From: an uncultured Lewinella sp.
GTDB taxonomy: Bacteria; Bacteroidota; Bacteroidia; Chitinophagales; Saprospiraceae
Direction: 5' to 3'
DNA: 8,392 nt
Assembly (NCBI GenBank): GCA_938021455.1
Contig: CALIGP010000106.1
Location: 1-8,392 of the forward strand
Positions 1 to 7,500 of this stretch are shown piece by piece (within the stretch, counting starts at the first letter, position 1; every line of letters begins with the position of its first letter). The notes under the pieces are model-generated. The model saw only the letters and a list, made by a program, of their open reading frames with translations, did not search any database and was not told the origin of the DNA. The position numbers and the translations under genes are program-made.

Positions 1-710
1 TGGGTGAGGAAGTAGAGTACGCCGCAGTCAACAGCCGTTTGCAGCTGGTGCATCATCCGATCCTGCTCTTCGCGCTCGGTGTCGCGGAAGCTGGTGTAGG
101 TCTTGAAAACCGGAAAAGGTGCATCAGCAACCTCCACCAAAGGCAGTCGATTCAGGTAAGCAGCCGGGGCGGTCGACCAGTCAGACATATCCTTTTTTAC
201 CCGTTCGGTAAAGGCGGTGTAGTAATCTGCTACTTCCGGATTGTTGGCTATTTTTTGCAGGATGGCTGGTCGCTCGGCAGGGCGCACCCAGATCATAGGG
301 CGTTGCTCTTCCGAAACCTCACTTTGCACCCGCGCGCGCGCCGTAGTGCTCTTAGGTGTTTCCAACTGGGTAGTGCTACAGCTGCTTGTTGTAAACAGTA
401 GTAAGCTGGCTAGTACAGGGTAAACTAAGTTGCTGCATGCAAATGTAGAGCCCTCGGTGCACTTCTCGGCTCGCTTCTCCTTCGTCGAAGCTCGCTCAAA
501 GTTTACTCGGGCACCACGCGTTTTGGGGCTTTCCGTCCGCGCGAAGCGCGGACGGCCCCGATCTCGACAGTCGGTCCCCGAGTAAACCCTGAGCGGACTT
601 TGACCGAAGGGAAAAGAGAGCCGAAGGGTGCGTCGAGGGGCTCTCAAAAACGCGTATAAATTTAATTTACACTGTACCAGTACACCAGAAATGAGGCTTC
701 CTCTTTCCAT
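1..710 (-). CDS. Heparinase II/III-like lyase-type lipoprotein, 5' part, with anomalous N-terminal extension
   Basis: The frame is open from ATG 710 to the window edge (236 full codons) and the gene continues outside. Residues from about 98 read PVLASLLLFTTSSC, a lipoprotein signal core with the lipobox Cys at 111. After it come RPMIWVRPAERPAILQKI and, near the edge, LQTAVDCGVLYFLT; this pattern resembles the N-terminal alpha-helical toroid of heparinase II/III-type polysaccharide lyases. The resemblance is partial, so the family call is tentative. The start is the oddity. No ATG, GTG or TTG lies in frame just before the signal core; the nearest in-frame starts are TTG 647 and ATG 710, the latter overlapping the GH3 stop as TGATG. 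The first 100 or so residues are mostly encoded by a 198-base palindrome and are rich in Arg and Ser. Alternatively translation begins at ATG 438 (MQQL) and a one-base insertion near 426 breaks the frame; removing one base would give a perfect lipoprotein signal, MQQLVYPVLASLLLFTTSSC. Confidence 0.6.
   Translation of the reverse strand, partial: MERGSLISGVLVQCKLNLYAFLRAPRRTLRLSFPFGQSPLRVYSGTDCRDRGRPRFARTESPKTRGARVNFERASTKEKRAEKCTEGSTFACSNLVYPVLASLLLFTTSSCSTTQLETPKSTTARARVQSEVSEEQRPMIWVRPAERPAILQKIANNPEVADYYTAFTERVKKDMSDWSTAPAAYLNRLPLVEVADAPFPVFKTYTSFRDTEREEQDRMMHQLQTAVDCGVLYFLT
447..644. repeat. Long imperfect inverted repeat (198 bases) between GH3 and the lyase-like gene
   Basis: The two halves are reverse complements with scattered differences. 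AGAGCCCTCG at 447-456 pairs with CGAGGGGCTCT at 634-644. GTTTACTCGGG at 501-511 pairs exactly with CCCGAGTAAAC at 577-587. The centre is a perfect 10-base stem with a GAA loop (533-542 and 546-555). It is stop-free in the minus-strand frame that continues into the lyase-like gene, and its length is a multiple of three. No run of T follows it in the minus-strand transcript, so a classic intrinsic terminator is not supported. It could be a non-autonomous palindromic element, a stem that protects or processes the mRNA, or an in-frame coding insertion. Confidence 0.85.
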
Positions 711-712
711 CA
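708..712 (-). promoter_or_regulatory. TGATG stop/start overlap, GH3 to the lyase-like frame
   Basis: The GH3 stop TGA (712-710) shares its A with an ATG (710-708) that opens the frame leading without a stop into the lyase-like lipoprotein. The arrangement repeats that at 4514-4518. Whether it is used depends on whether the following 198-base palindrome is translated. Confidence 0.4.
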
Positions 713-2959
713 GTCAGCAATTAATCTAAACTTCACGGTTTCACCTTCTTCGGAAGAAGTACCCAGCAGCACGGTATAATCTCCCGTTTCCAGCCCCTTG
801 GTCATATCCAGGCGCGTGAACGCCAGCATCTCGGGCTTGATGGTGAAGGACACCGTTTGGGTCTCCCCGGGCTCCAGCATGATTTTCCGGAAACCCTTCA
901 ATTCTTTTTGTGGCCGGGTAACGCTACCAATCTCATCCGTGAGGTAGAGTTGGACAACCTCCTTACCCGCTACACTACCCGTGTTTGTTACTTTGACGCT
1001 GGCTGTGACCATGCCGGGTACGGTTAAGGAAGGAGCAGAAATTTTTGCCGCCGAGTATTCAAAGTTTGCATAACTGAGGCCGTGTCCGAAGGGGTAGAGC
1101 GGGCCATTTTCCATAAAGAGGTATCCCTTCTTATTGTTGATCCGTTTTCCGCTGTAGTGGAAAGGCAGCTGACCGATGGAGCGTGGCACCGTGCTGGGGC
1201 ATTTGCCGCTGGGGTTGGCATCTCCGAAGATCATCTTTGCCATTGCCTCGTCGCCAAATTCACTCAGGTCCCAACCATCAAGTATCGCATCAGCGTGTTC
1301 GTCGAAGCCATTGATGGAAAGTGTCCTGCGGTGGGTGAATACCACAATGGTCGGCTTACCGAGAGCTTTGACGCGCTGCAGCAATTCATTCTGTGGGCCG
1401 ACGGGCTCGATTGTGGCCCGGTCGCCCAGGGCGTTGTTAAAAAAGCCCTCCTTGGCCGTGTGCTCGTCTCCGCCGAGAAAGAGGACGTTGACGTCGGCTG
1501 TGCGGGCAATGTCCACCAGCTTCTCCAGGCCAGCTTCGGTATTTATATTCACTTCAGGTATGGCCCGTTGTTCGTCGGTAAGTTTAAAGCCCTGCTCCGC
1601 AACGAATGCAACATTCGGCGCAATTTTCCGAAACTGTTCGAGGCTAGTCTCCCGTAAAATTGGCCCCAGAAGAGCCACTTTTTTTCCTGCAGTCTTACTG
1701 ATGGGCAAAGCATTGTTGTCGTTCTTCAGCAGTACGATCGACTCTTCGTCTGCTTCCCGTGCCAGCGCCAGGGAGGAAGCCATCCGGACCCGTCGTTCGG
1801 TTTCCCGCACATCTACGTAGGGGTTTTCAAACAGCCCGAGGATCATCTTCGTGCGTAGCACGTGGCCGGCGGAGCGGTCGATATAAGGCATGATCTCCGG
1901 CATTTTTTTGGCCAGCCCGGGCAGCAGGGAGTAGGCATCATCAGCGTAGAGGTCAACGTCCATTCCGGCCCGGAGGCCGAGGAGTGCGGCATCTTCGGGT
2001 GTTTCGGCAACGCCCATGAAGTAGAAGAGCCGGCCGATATCGTTAGCGTCAGAAACGGTGTACCCTTTAAAGCCCCATTGTTCGCGCAGTACTTCAGTCA
2101 GCAGCCAGGGGTTGGCATGGCTGGCCACCCCGTTGAGGTCGCCGTGGCTGGCCATAATGCCGAGGGTCTTGGCTTCCTTCACGGCCGCCTCAAAGGGCGG
2201 AAATATCTCATCGATCAGCGTCCGCTCACTGATTTCGATGGCCGCAAAGTTGGTGCCCCCCAGCACCTGCCCGTAGCCCGCAAAGTGCTTCGCGACGGCC
2301 CCGATGTGCGTCCCTTTCCCGAGGCCATCATAATTGCCCTGTACGCCGGTGATGGCGGCCACAACGTTCTCCTTCACGAGGTAGGTGTCTTCGCCAAAGG
2401 CTTCGCTCATCCGCCCGAAGCGAGGGTCACGCACGACGTCCGCTTCCGGACTGTGGCACATGTGCATACCGCGCAGGCGAGCTTCATTACCGACCACGAG
2501 CCATTGCCGGTGTGTCAGCTCCGGGTTGAAGCTGGCGGCGGAGGTGATGGGGCGCCCGAATTTGGTACATCCCTCGGCGTCCACCCCGTTGTAGGACTCG
2601 GTAACGAACAGCGCCGGGATGCCGAAACGATTGTTCTCCATGATGTATTTCTGCAGCGCATTATTGCCCTTCGCCGCAGCGACGGGTGTGTTGTGCTCCC
2701 CCGGGTTTTTGATGCCCGCAATACCGAGTCGGAGCCGTTCTTTGGTATCCCCTTCCAGACTAAGGTTGCCCGCTTCGTCGATCTTGACGCCCTTATTGGC
2801 GTGGAAGATGCGCATTTGCATCACCTTCTCTTCAACGGTCATTTTACTCAGCAGGTCAGCTACCCTCTCATCGATAGAAAGTTGAGCGTTTTGGTAGGGC
2901 TGTTGGGCACAGGCAGAAAGCGTGAAAAAAAGGAGGAGAAGTGGAAGGTAGTGTCTCAT
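710..2959 (-). CDS. GH3 beta-xylosidase/beta-glucosidase-type hydrolase, lipoprotein
   Basis: A complete 749-residue GH3 enzyme, a retaining exo-beta-glycosidase family. The signal peptide ends in the lipobox LSAC, so Cys17 is probably lipidated and the enzyme periplasmic or surface-anchored. The (beta/alpha)8 domain (about 30-375) has RDPRFGR (177-183), KHFAGYG (224-230) and GYTVSDAND with the nucleophile Asp304. The second alpha/beta domain (about 405-615) has LLKNDNNALPI and GGDEHTAKEGFF, in which Glu504 is the likely acid/base. A fibronectin III-like domain closes the protein (about 665-735: VVQLYLTDEIGSVTRPQKELKGF). Residue 121 is Glu in FVTESYNGV, where beta-glucosidases usually have Asp; Glu here is typical of GH3 beta-xylosidases, which I therefore favour without certainty. 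The ATG at 2959 directly opens the signal peptide. It lies 111 bases after the GH43 stop, in a gap holding a palindromic repeat. Its TGA at 712-710 overlaps an ATG that begins the next open frame. Confidence 0.93.
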   Translation of the reverse strand: MRHYLPLLLLFFTLSACAQQPYQNAQLSIDERVADLLSKMTVEEKVMQMRIFHANKGVKIDEAGNLSLEGDTKERLRLGIAGIKNPGEHNTPVAAAKGNNALQKYIMENNRFGIPALFVTESYNGVDAEGCTKFGRPITSAASFNPELTHRQWLVVGNEARLRGMHMCHSPEADVVRDPRFGRMSEAFGEDTYLVKENVVAAITGVQGNYDGLGKGTHIGAVAKHFAGYGQVLGGTNFAAIEISERTLIDEIFPPFEAAVKEAKTLGIMASHGDLNGVASHANPWLLTEVLREQWGFKGYTVSDANDIGRLFYFMGVAETPEDAALLGLRAGMDVDLYADDAYSLLPGLAKKMPEIMPYIDRSAGHVLRTKMILGLFENPYVDVRETERRVRMASSLALAREADEESIVLLKNDNNALPISKTAGKKVALLGPILRETSLEQFRKIAPNVAFVAEQGFKLTDEQRAIPEVNINTEAGLEKLVDIARTADVNVLFLGGDEHTAKEGFFNNALGDRATIEPVGPQNELLQRVKALGKPTIVVFTHRRTLSINGFDEHADAILDGWDLSEFGDEAMAKMIFGDANPSGKCPSTVPRSIGQLPFHYSGKRINNKKGYLFMENGPLYPFGHGLSYANFEYSAAKISAPSLTVPGMVTASVKVTNTGSVAGKEVVQLYLTDEIGSVTRPQKELKGFRKIMLEPGETQTVSFTIKPEMLAFTRLDMTKGLETGDYTVLLGTSSEEGETVKFRLIAD

Positions 2960-2967
2960 GATTTGTC

Positions 2968-3063
2968 TGTACCGCCGACTTCAACCGGCGTGTGTGTAGT
3001 GCCGACTTCAGTCGGCACACTAAAAATATTCTGTGCGTTCCGCCGACTGAAGTCAGCGGTACA
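2968..3063. repeat. Palindromic repeat cluster between GH43 and GH3
   Basis: Outer arms at 2968-2990 and 3041-3063 are reverse complements over 23 bases with three mismatches; both begin with TGTACCGC when read inward. Between them a perfect hairpin, 2999-3018, has a 9-base stem (GTGCCGACT) and a two-base loop. The core CCGACTTCA thus occurs three times, giving a nested, REP/BIME-like layout. It nearly fills the 111-base gap before the GH3 start. Such elements often cap mRNA segments and modulate differential stability within operons; that role is inference here. No RAYT-type transposase gene is present in the window. Confidence 0.85.
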
Positions 3064-3070
3064 AGCGTCC

Positions 3071-4516
3071 CTAGCGGAAGGAAAATCCATCAAAACGTAG
3101 GTCTCCTCCCTCCAGCCGCACGAACTCGAAGAATAAGTCCTCCTCGTCCGCCAGGCCACTCAGGGACAGCTCGACGAAGCCGAAGCCGTACCCCTTGTTG
3201 AGCGGTTCGAGGGTAAATTCCGCATTACCCACCATTGGTCCATCCTGTTCCTTCCGGGTCGCCGCGACACGGAAGCGGCCGCCCTGGGCGGAGCCGACCT
3301 TTAGGCGCAGGCTTTTTTTGCCGTTTAGCGCCTTGATTTTAGGGAAGTGTAGGCGACCGGTTTTTCCGGTCAGCACCATCCGGAAGCCGGTTTCATCATC
3401 CTGTTCTTTGCGCATTCCTTCCACGGCGAAGTACTCTTCGGCGGGGATGACGCCGACGTTGGCCGGGTGCCAGCCGACACCCACACCATCCACGCGGATG
3501 TTGGCCATCGTGCCATCGTCTTTGTAATGCACGTAACTGATGAAGGCGTCGCGAAACCAACGGTTCCCGGTTTGACTGATGTCACAGTAGGTGTAATACC
3601 ACTGGCCGTGCCACTCGAAGAAGTTGCCGTGGCGGCCCTGTTTGTAGCCGTTGGGCCAGGTCGGGGTGTCGTAGCCGGGGGCGAAGCTGTCGTCGTCCAG
3701 GATGCAGCCCTGGTATTCGTACGGGCCGTAGAGGTCGTCGGCCATGGCGTAGAAACAACCCCAGCTGAGGTAGTATTTGCGGCTGCGTTTGTGGAGGTAG
3801 ACTTTGTCGTCGGTTTTGCCGGCACCGTAGGGGCCGACGTTGCGGTCGATGTCGATCTTTCGAGGTGTTTCGGCCAGGCTCATCATGTCGTCGCCAAGGC
3901 GGGCGATGTAGTAGTCCCACACGCCGAAGACGATCCAGTGTGCGCCGTTTTCCTCGAAGATAGCCATATCGTATTCGTCGGTCGGTGTCAGGTCTTCGGT
4001 TAGCAGGGGCTTGCCGAGCTTATCCGTCCACGGGCCGACGGGGGTAGGGCCTTCTACCACACCGGCTTGCTGATTGCCTTCGGAGAAATACCAGTAGTAC
4101 TTGCCGTTTTTGTAGCCAACGTCGGTGGCCCAGCAACGGGTGAAGTCGGGGTCGCCGATGTAGGTGTCTTCCGGTTGCAGGACGCTGCGCTTCGTCCAGT
4201 TTACGAGGTCGGGGCTCGACCAGATCCACCAGTCTTCCATCGTGAATTTGCGGTTGTCGGCGCTCTTGTCGTGGCTGGCGTAGACGTAGGCCGTATCGTT
4301 GAAAATGTGAATGTGCGGGTCGTTCAGGCCCTGGTTGGGGACGATGGGGTTTTGGGCGTGCAGAATATTCACACTTAGAATTAGTAGGAGAATCATCACT
4401 CGGCGGACGAGCGAAACTCCTGCGTCGTAACGCTCGGCCGACGAGTTCAGCTCGTCGGCCGAGTATTGCGCAGCTTTGCTCGTCCGCCGAGCGGGGGAAG
4501 TATTCTGTTTCATCAT
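3071..4516 (-). CDS. GH43-type glycoside hydrolase with CBM6-like C-terminal domain
   Basis: From ATG 4516 this is 481 residues. Residues 62-350 form a five-bladed propeller of GH43 type (beta-xylosidases, alpha-L-arabinofuranosidases and relatives). LNDPHIH gives Asp66 as probable base, WATDVGYKNGKYYWYFS resembles the WAPD blade, and EYDMAIF gives Asp183 as pKa modulator. The blade that normally carries EGP with the acid Glu reads TDDKVYLHK, so Asp237 may stand in its place. RHGNFFEWHGQWYYTY matches the later His-containing blade. Residues 360-481 look like a CBM6-type jelly roll (EEYFAVEG near its start, DLRFDGFSF at its end). The start is ambiguous. ATG 4516 overlaps the GH106 stop as TGATG, suggesting coupled translation, but residues 10-40 are encoded by a palindromic element and the hydrophobic signal core begins only at Met41 (ATG 4396), with cleavage expected after the HA of LHAQ. 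Starting at 4396 gives 441 residues and a signal peptide lacking its usual basic residue. The exact glycosidic activity is unknown. Confidence 0.85.
   Translation of the reverse strand: MMKQNTSPARRTSKAAQYSADELNSSAERYDAGVSLVRRVMILLLILSVNILHAQNPIVPNQGLNDPHIHIFNDTAYVYASHDKSADNRKFTMEDWWIWSSPDLVNWTKRSVLQPEDTYIGDPDFTRCWATDVGYKNGKYYWYFSEGNQQAGVVEGPTPVGPWTDKLGKPLLTEDLTPTDEYDMAIFEENGAHWIVFGVWDYYIARLGDDMMSLAETPRKIDIDRNVGPYGAGKTDDKVYLHKRSRKYYLSWGCFYAMADDLYGPYEYQGCILDDDSFAPGYDTPTWPNGYKQGRHGNFFEWHGQWYYTYCDISQTGNRWFRDAFISYVHYKDDGTMANIRVDGVGVGWHPANVGVIPAEEYFAVEGMRKEQDDETGFRMVLTGKTGRLHFPKIKALNGKKSLRLKVGSAQGGRFRVAATRKEQDGPMVGNAEFTLEPLNKGYGFGFVELSLSGLADEEDLFFEFVRLEGGDLRFDGFSFR
4399..4491. repeat. Nested palindromic element (93 bases) at the 5' end of the GH43 frame
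   Basis: The outer arms CTCGGCGGACGAGC (4399-4412) and its exact reverse complement (4478-4491) enclose a second perfect hairpin: CTCGGCCGACGAG at 4433-4445, a five-base TTCAG loop, and the complementary arm at 4451-4463. Partial pairing continues inward from the outer arms. The element is 31 codons long and has no stop in the GH43 frame. There it encodes roughly residues 10-40 (including ADELNSSAE from the inner hairpin), separating the coupled ATG and its basic MMK from the hydrophobic signal core. Confidence 0.9.
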
Positions 4517-4518
4517 CA
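4514..4518 (-). promoter_or_regulatory. TGATG stop/start overlap, GH106 to GH43
   Basis: The GH106 stop TGA (4518-4516) shares its A with an ATG (4516-4514) in the GH43 frame; a second ATG follows directly. One-base overlaps of this kind commonly allow a terminating ribosome to restart, so translational coupling is likely if this is the true GH43 start. The upstream sequence has only an A-rich run and no clear Shine-Dalgarno sequence. Confidence 0.6.
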
Positions 4519-7500
4519 ATCTTTTTCGGGCGCGGACGCAGGTGCAAGGGTAGGTTCCTGAAAAGCAATGATCCGTACCGGCCCCTTCAGCCCCGAAGGG
4601 AATAACTCATCGTCTGCATCATAAAAATCCGCCGTAGTGAAAGTCGTTCTTGGGCCGGGTGGCACCGGCTCGTTGTTGACGTACCAGGCTGGCATTTTCT
4701 TCTTGGGGTGACTACTGGCCATCTCGTAACCACCGTCCTGCTTCGGGAAGCGCTCTTCGCCGATGAGGCGGTTGCTCCAGAGGTTGGTTACTTCGATCTC
4801 CAGCTGATTCACTCCTGGTTTAATCGCATCCCGGAGCTCCACCCGGAAGGGCTTCATCCACAGCACACCAAGATCTTTGCCGTTAAGGCGCACTTTGGCA
4901 ATATTGTCTACTTCGCCTAAGTCCAGCAGGTGAGCAGAGCCAATTTGCGGTGCGTGATGGAAGGTAGTGCGGTAGGTCGCCGTACCGGAGTAGTAGTTGA
5001 CGCGCTCGTCGGGGTGGTCTTTCCAGTCCGTGAGTTCCTGAAAGGTCAACTCGCCGGCAAAGCCATTTTCTTCCTGGAAGGTGACCTGCCAGGGGCCGGA
5101 GATTTCTTCAGAATCTCCTATATCTCCCGTCCTGAGGAATGTCGTTTCTCCATTATTTAGCTTGATCTTATATTCAGCATTTTTGGTCACTTTGGCTCCC
5201 GTTCGCCCGGTCTTGAGGTTTCGTCCAAAAGATAGAATGCCCGGAATGACTTCCTGCTCGGGGCTGATGACTGGCCCGTCAACGGGTGGCGCGCGGAATA
5301 CCAGGAACACCGATTCTTCAGCGGCCAGGTCCATGCGGATATCCGTCGTTTCTTCGTTTATCCGGTAGCGGGCTACGCTGCTGATCTTACCGGTCAGGGG
5401 GTTCCAACGCTCCGGTTGCTTACCACTTATGCGGGCTGTCAATCTATAACTTACGGCGGTTGTGTCGGCATTGACGAAGAAGTAGATGTCCGTATCTCCG
5501 ACCCGACGGTGCTCGTAAATAAGGCTGTCCGTGGTAGCCAGTTTTAGGTCAGGCACAAGATTCCGGGTAGCCATCAGGGCTTCCCAGTTACGGGCGGGTT
5601 GGAGGCGTTGGCCGAGGCGCTCGGCGAGTTGTCGGAACTCGGAGTAGTCTTCCTCGCTGTGCCCGTAGCCAGCCAGTTTGGTAGGTGCTTCCCCGACCAC
5701 CGTGACGCCAGCTTCCGCGATCTCCACCAGCCGCCGCAGCGTCGGCAAACTGAGATGGTCACAGTTCTTCAGTGCGAGCAATGGATAGCGGCCGCCTTCG
5801 GGCAGGCGAATGGTTCCGTCGGCCAGTGTAGCACGGTTGATCAGCACGTCGGCGTTGACGTTGTCATAGTTCAACCACTTAGGCAACGGCGGATCGAAAT
5901 CTTTTGACTTGTAGCGGGAGTTCGGCTTGCCGTCGCCGACGAAGATCATCAGGTCGGCCACGGGGTGCCCCTGGCGGAGGAGGTAAGAGCCCCGGGCGAT
6001 GTAGCGGAACCAATCCTTGCCGGCGTTGTACCACCAGGTCTGGGTCCGGTCAAAGTGGAAGCCCCAGCGATTCATCGTCATACCGGGCGTCACGTTGGGA
6101 TTGGCCTGGTGGGCGAAACGGTGGAACATAAACTCGTTGATGCCACGCGCCCAGGCTTTGTCTCCGCTAACCTTGGCCATAGCCGGGCTACCCCTCCAGT
6201 TGATCTCCGGGCGGCTGGTGAAGGACTCGGCCGACACCACCGGCTTACCGTAGATATGGGCCGCACTAACGGCTGGTTCTACCATGTTGAATTCCCGGTT
6301 CATCCAGAATTCCCCCATCGGAATGTCCGTCGTACCGCCGACGTCGAGGTCGTTCAGTGGGCCGAAGCCGTAGTTCTCTACGTAGGTTTTGAGCCCATCG
6401 GCATGGCAGAGTTCGGTGAAATACTGATAGTAGTTTTCTGTAATGAGGTCGGTAATGACTTCCCGAAAGTCTGACAAGACGGCAGCGGAGACACTTTGCC
6501 GTTCAACTTGCTCTGCACCTGCGTCCGCGCCCATAAAACGCCCCGCTACCAGCGGCAGGAAAGGGATCAGGTCATAGCCCTTACGAGCTTTGAAAATATC
6601 GTCAAAGCCAGTGGTCCAGTTTTGCCCACCCGCCTCATAGCTATCGATTTCGATGTATTGCAATGCATTTGGCCCGGCAGCACCGGCTTCATCAACAACG
6701 CGTCGGATGAAGGCGTCATAGTGAACCTTGAAGGCTGGCCGACTTAGCTTATCAACCTCCAGTCCTCTGCCCTCCCAGCTCGCCGGGTTATTAAACGCTC
6801 CGGTGGATGTTTGGCCGAAGCGCAGGACTGTCCAGTCGCCAGTCGGGAAGTCGTAGGCGAGCAGGCCGGTGGCATCCATGTACTCCGTAAGGTTCAGTAC
6901 AGTTTCCGGGTCAATCGGTGAATGGCCCTGAGGCATACTGATGTTGTTCAGGCCACCGTCTAAGGGGCGGAAGCGGGCCATAGCGGTGCGGCCCAAGGTG
7001 TTGCGAATCAAGGGAGCATTGCGTAAGGTGGCTTCCCGAAGGTTGATCGCCTGATTGAATTGCAGGCGAAAATACCGGGCGGTTACCGGCTCGAAACTAT
7101 CGCCCACCACCCATTCCTCTTTCCCCGTACGGCCTTTGAGCAGCTCCCGCACATCAGTGAAGTTGCGTCCGTCGTCAGAACGTTGAAGCATTACCGTACC
7201 ATGGCGGTCGGTAAAGGTGGCCGAGGCAGAACGAATGGTTTTGGGTTTTGGGTAGGTGAATTGTAACCAGGGAGTAGGGCCTCCTTTTCTTCCGAGCTGG
7301 GCTTCGGCGTCGATCTTTCCATCTGCTACCAGCGCTACATCAAATGCCGGATCAGAAGCGGTAATGCTTGCTGGCCATTCAGCGTCATCGACTTCGCCTG
7401 GTGTGGCGGGGTAGGCAATAACGGCAATGTCTTCGTAGTACCCTTCGCGGGTGGTGGGCTGCACCAGCTTTACGCTCTTTCCTCCTTTCCTCCCTTTTTC

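Noticed and set aside
440..447. TACATTTG on the minus strand, matching the Bacteroidota -7 promoter consensus TAnnTTTG
   Set aside because: No matching -33 box lies at the expected distance and it sits only two bases before ATG 438, so a transcript would start inside the gene. A chance match is likely, though it would matter if ATG 438 is the true start.
447..644. Intrinsic terminator after the GH3 gene
   Set aside because: The palindrome is strong, but no T-run follows it in the direction of transcription; the T-run lies on its upstream side.
2968..3063. CRISPR-like spacing of repeated units
   Set aside because: The three units are inverted rather than direct, the spacers are short and unequal, and there is no array or cas gene.
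1862..3100. A 412-codon plus-strand open frame opposite the GH3 gene
   Set aside because: It lies wholly antisense to a gene with clear GH3 motifs throughout, has no recognisable domain, and long antisense frames are common opposite GC-rich coding DNA.
2956..3159. A 67-codon minus-strand frame through the repeat at 2968-3063, ending in an ATGA overlap with the GH3 start
   Set aside because: It overlaps the GH43 C-terminus in another frame and has no domain or signal sequence. The ATGA is interesting, but the rest is best explained by a stop-poor palindrome.
4020..4568. A 182-codon minus-strand frame overlapping the GH106/GH43 junction
   Set aside because: It is an Arg/Pro-rich out-of-frame reading of two well-supported genes and shows no domain of its own.
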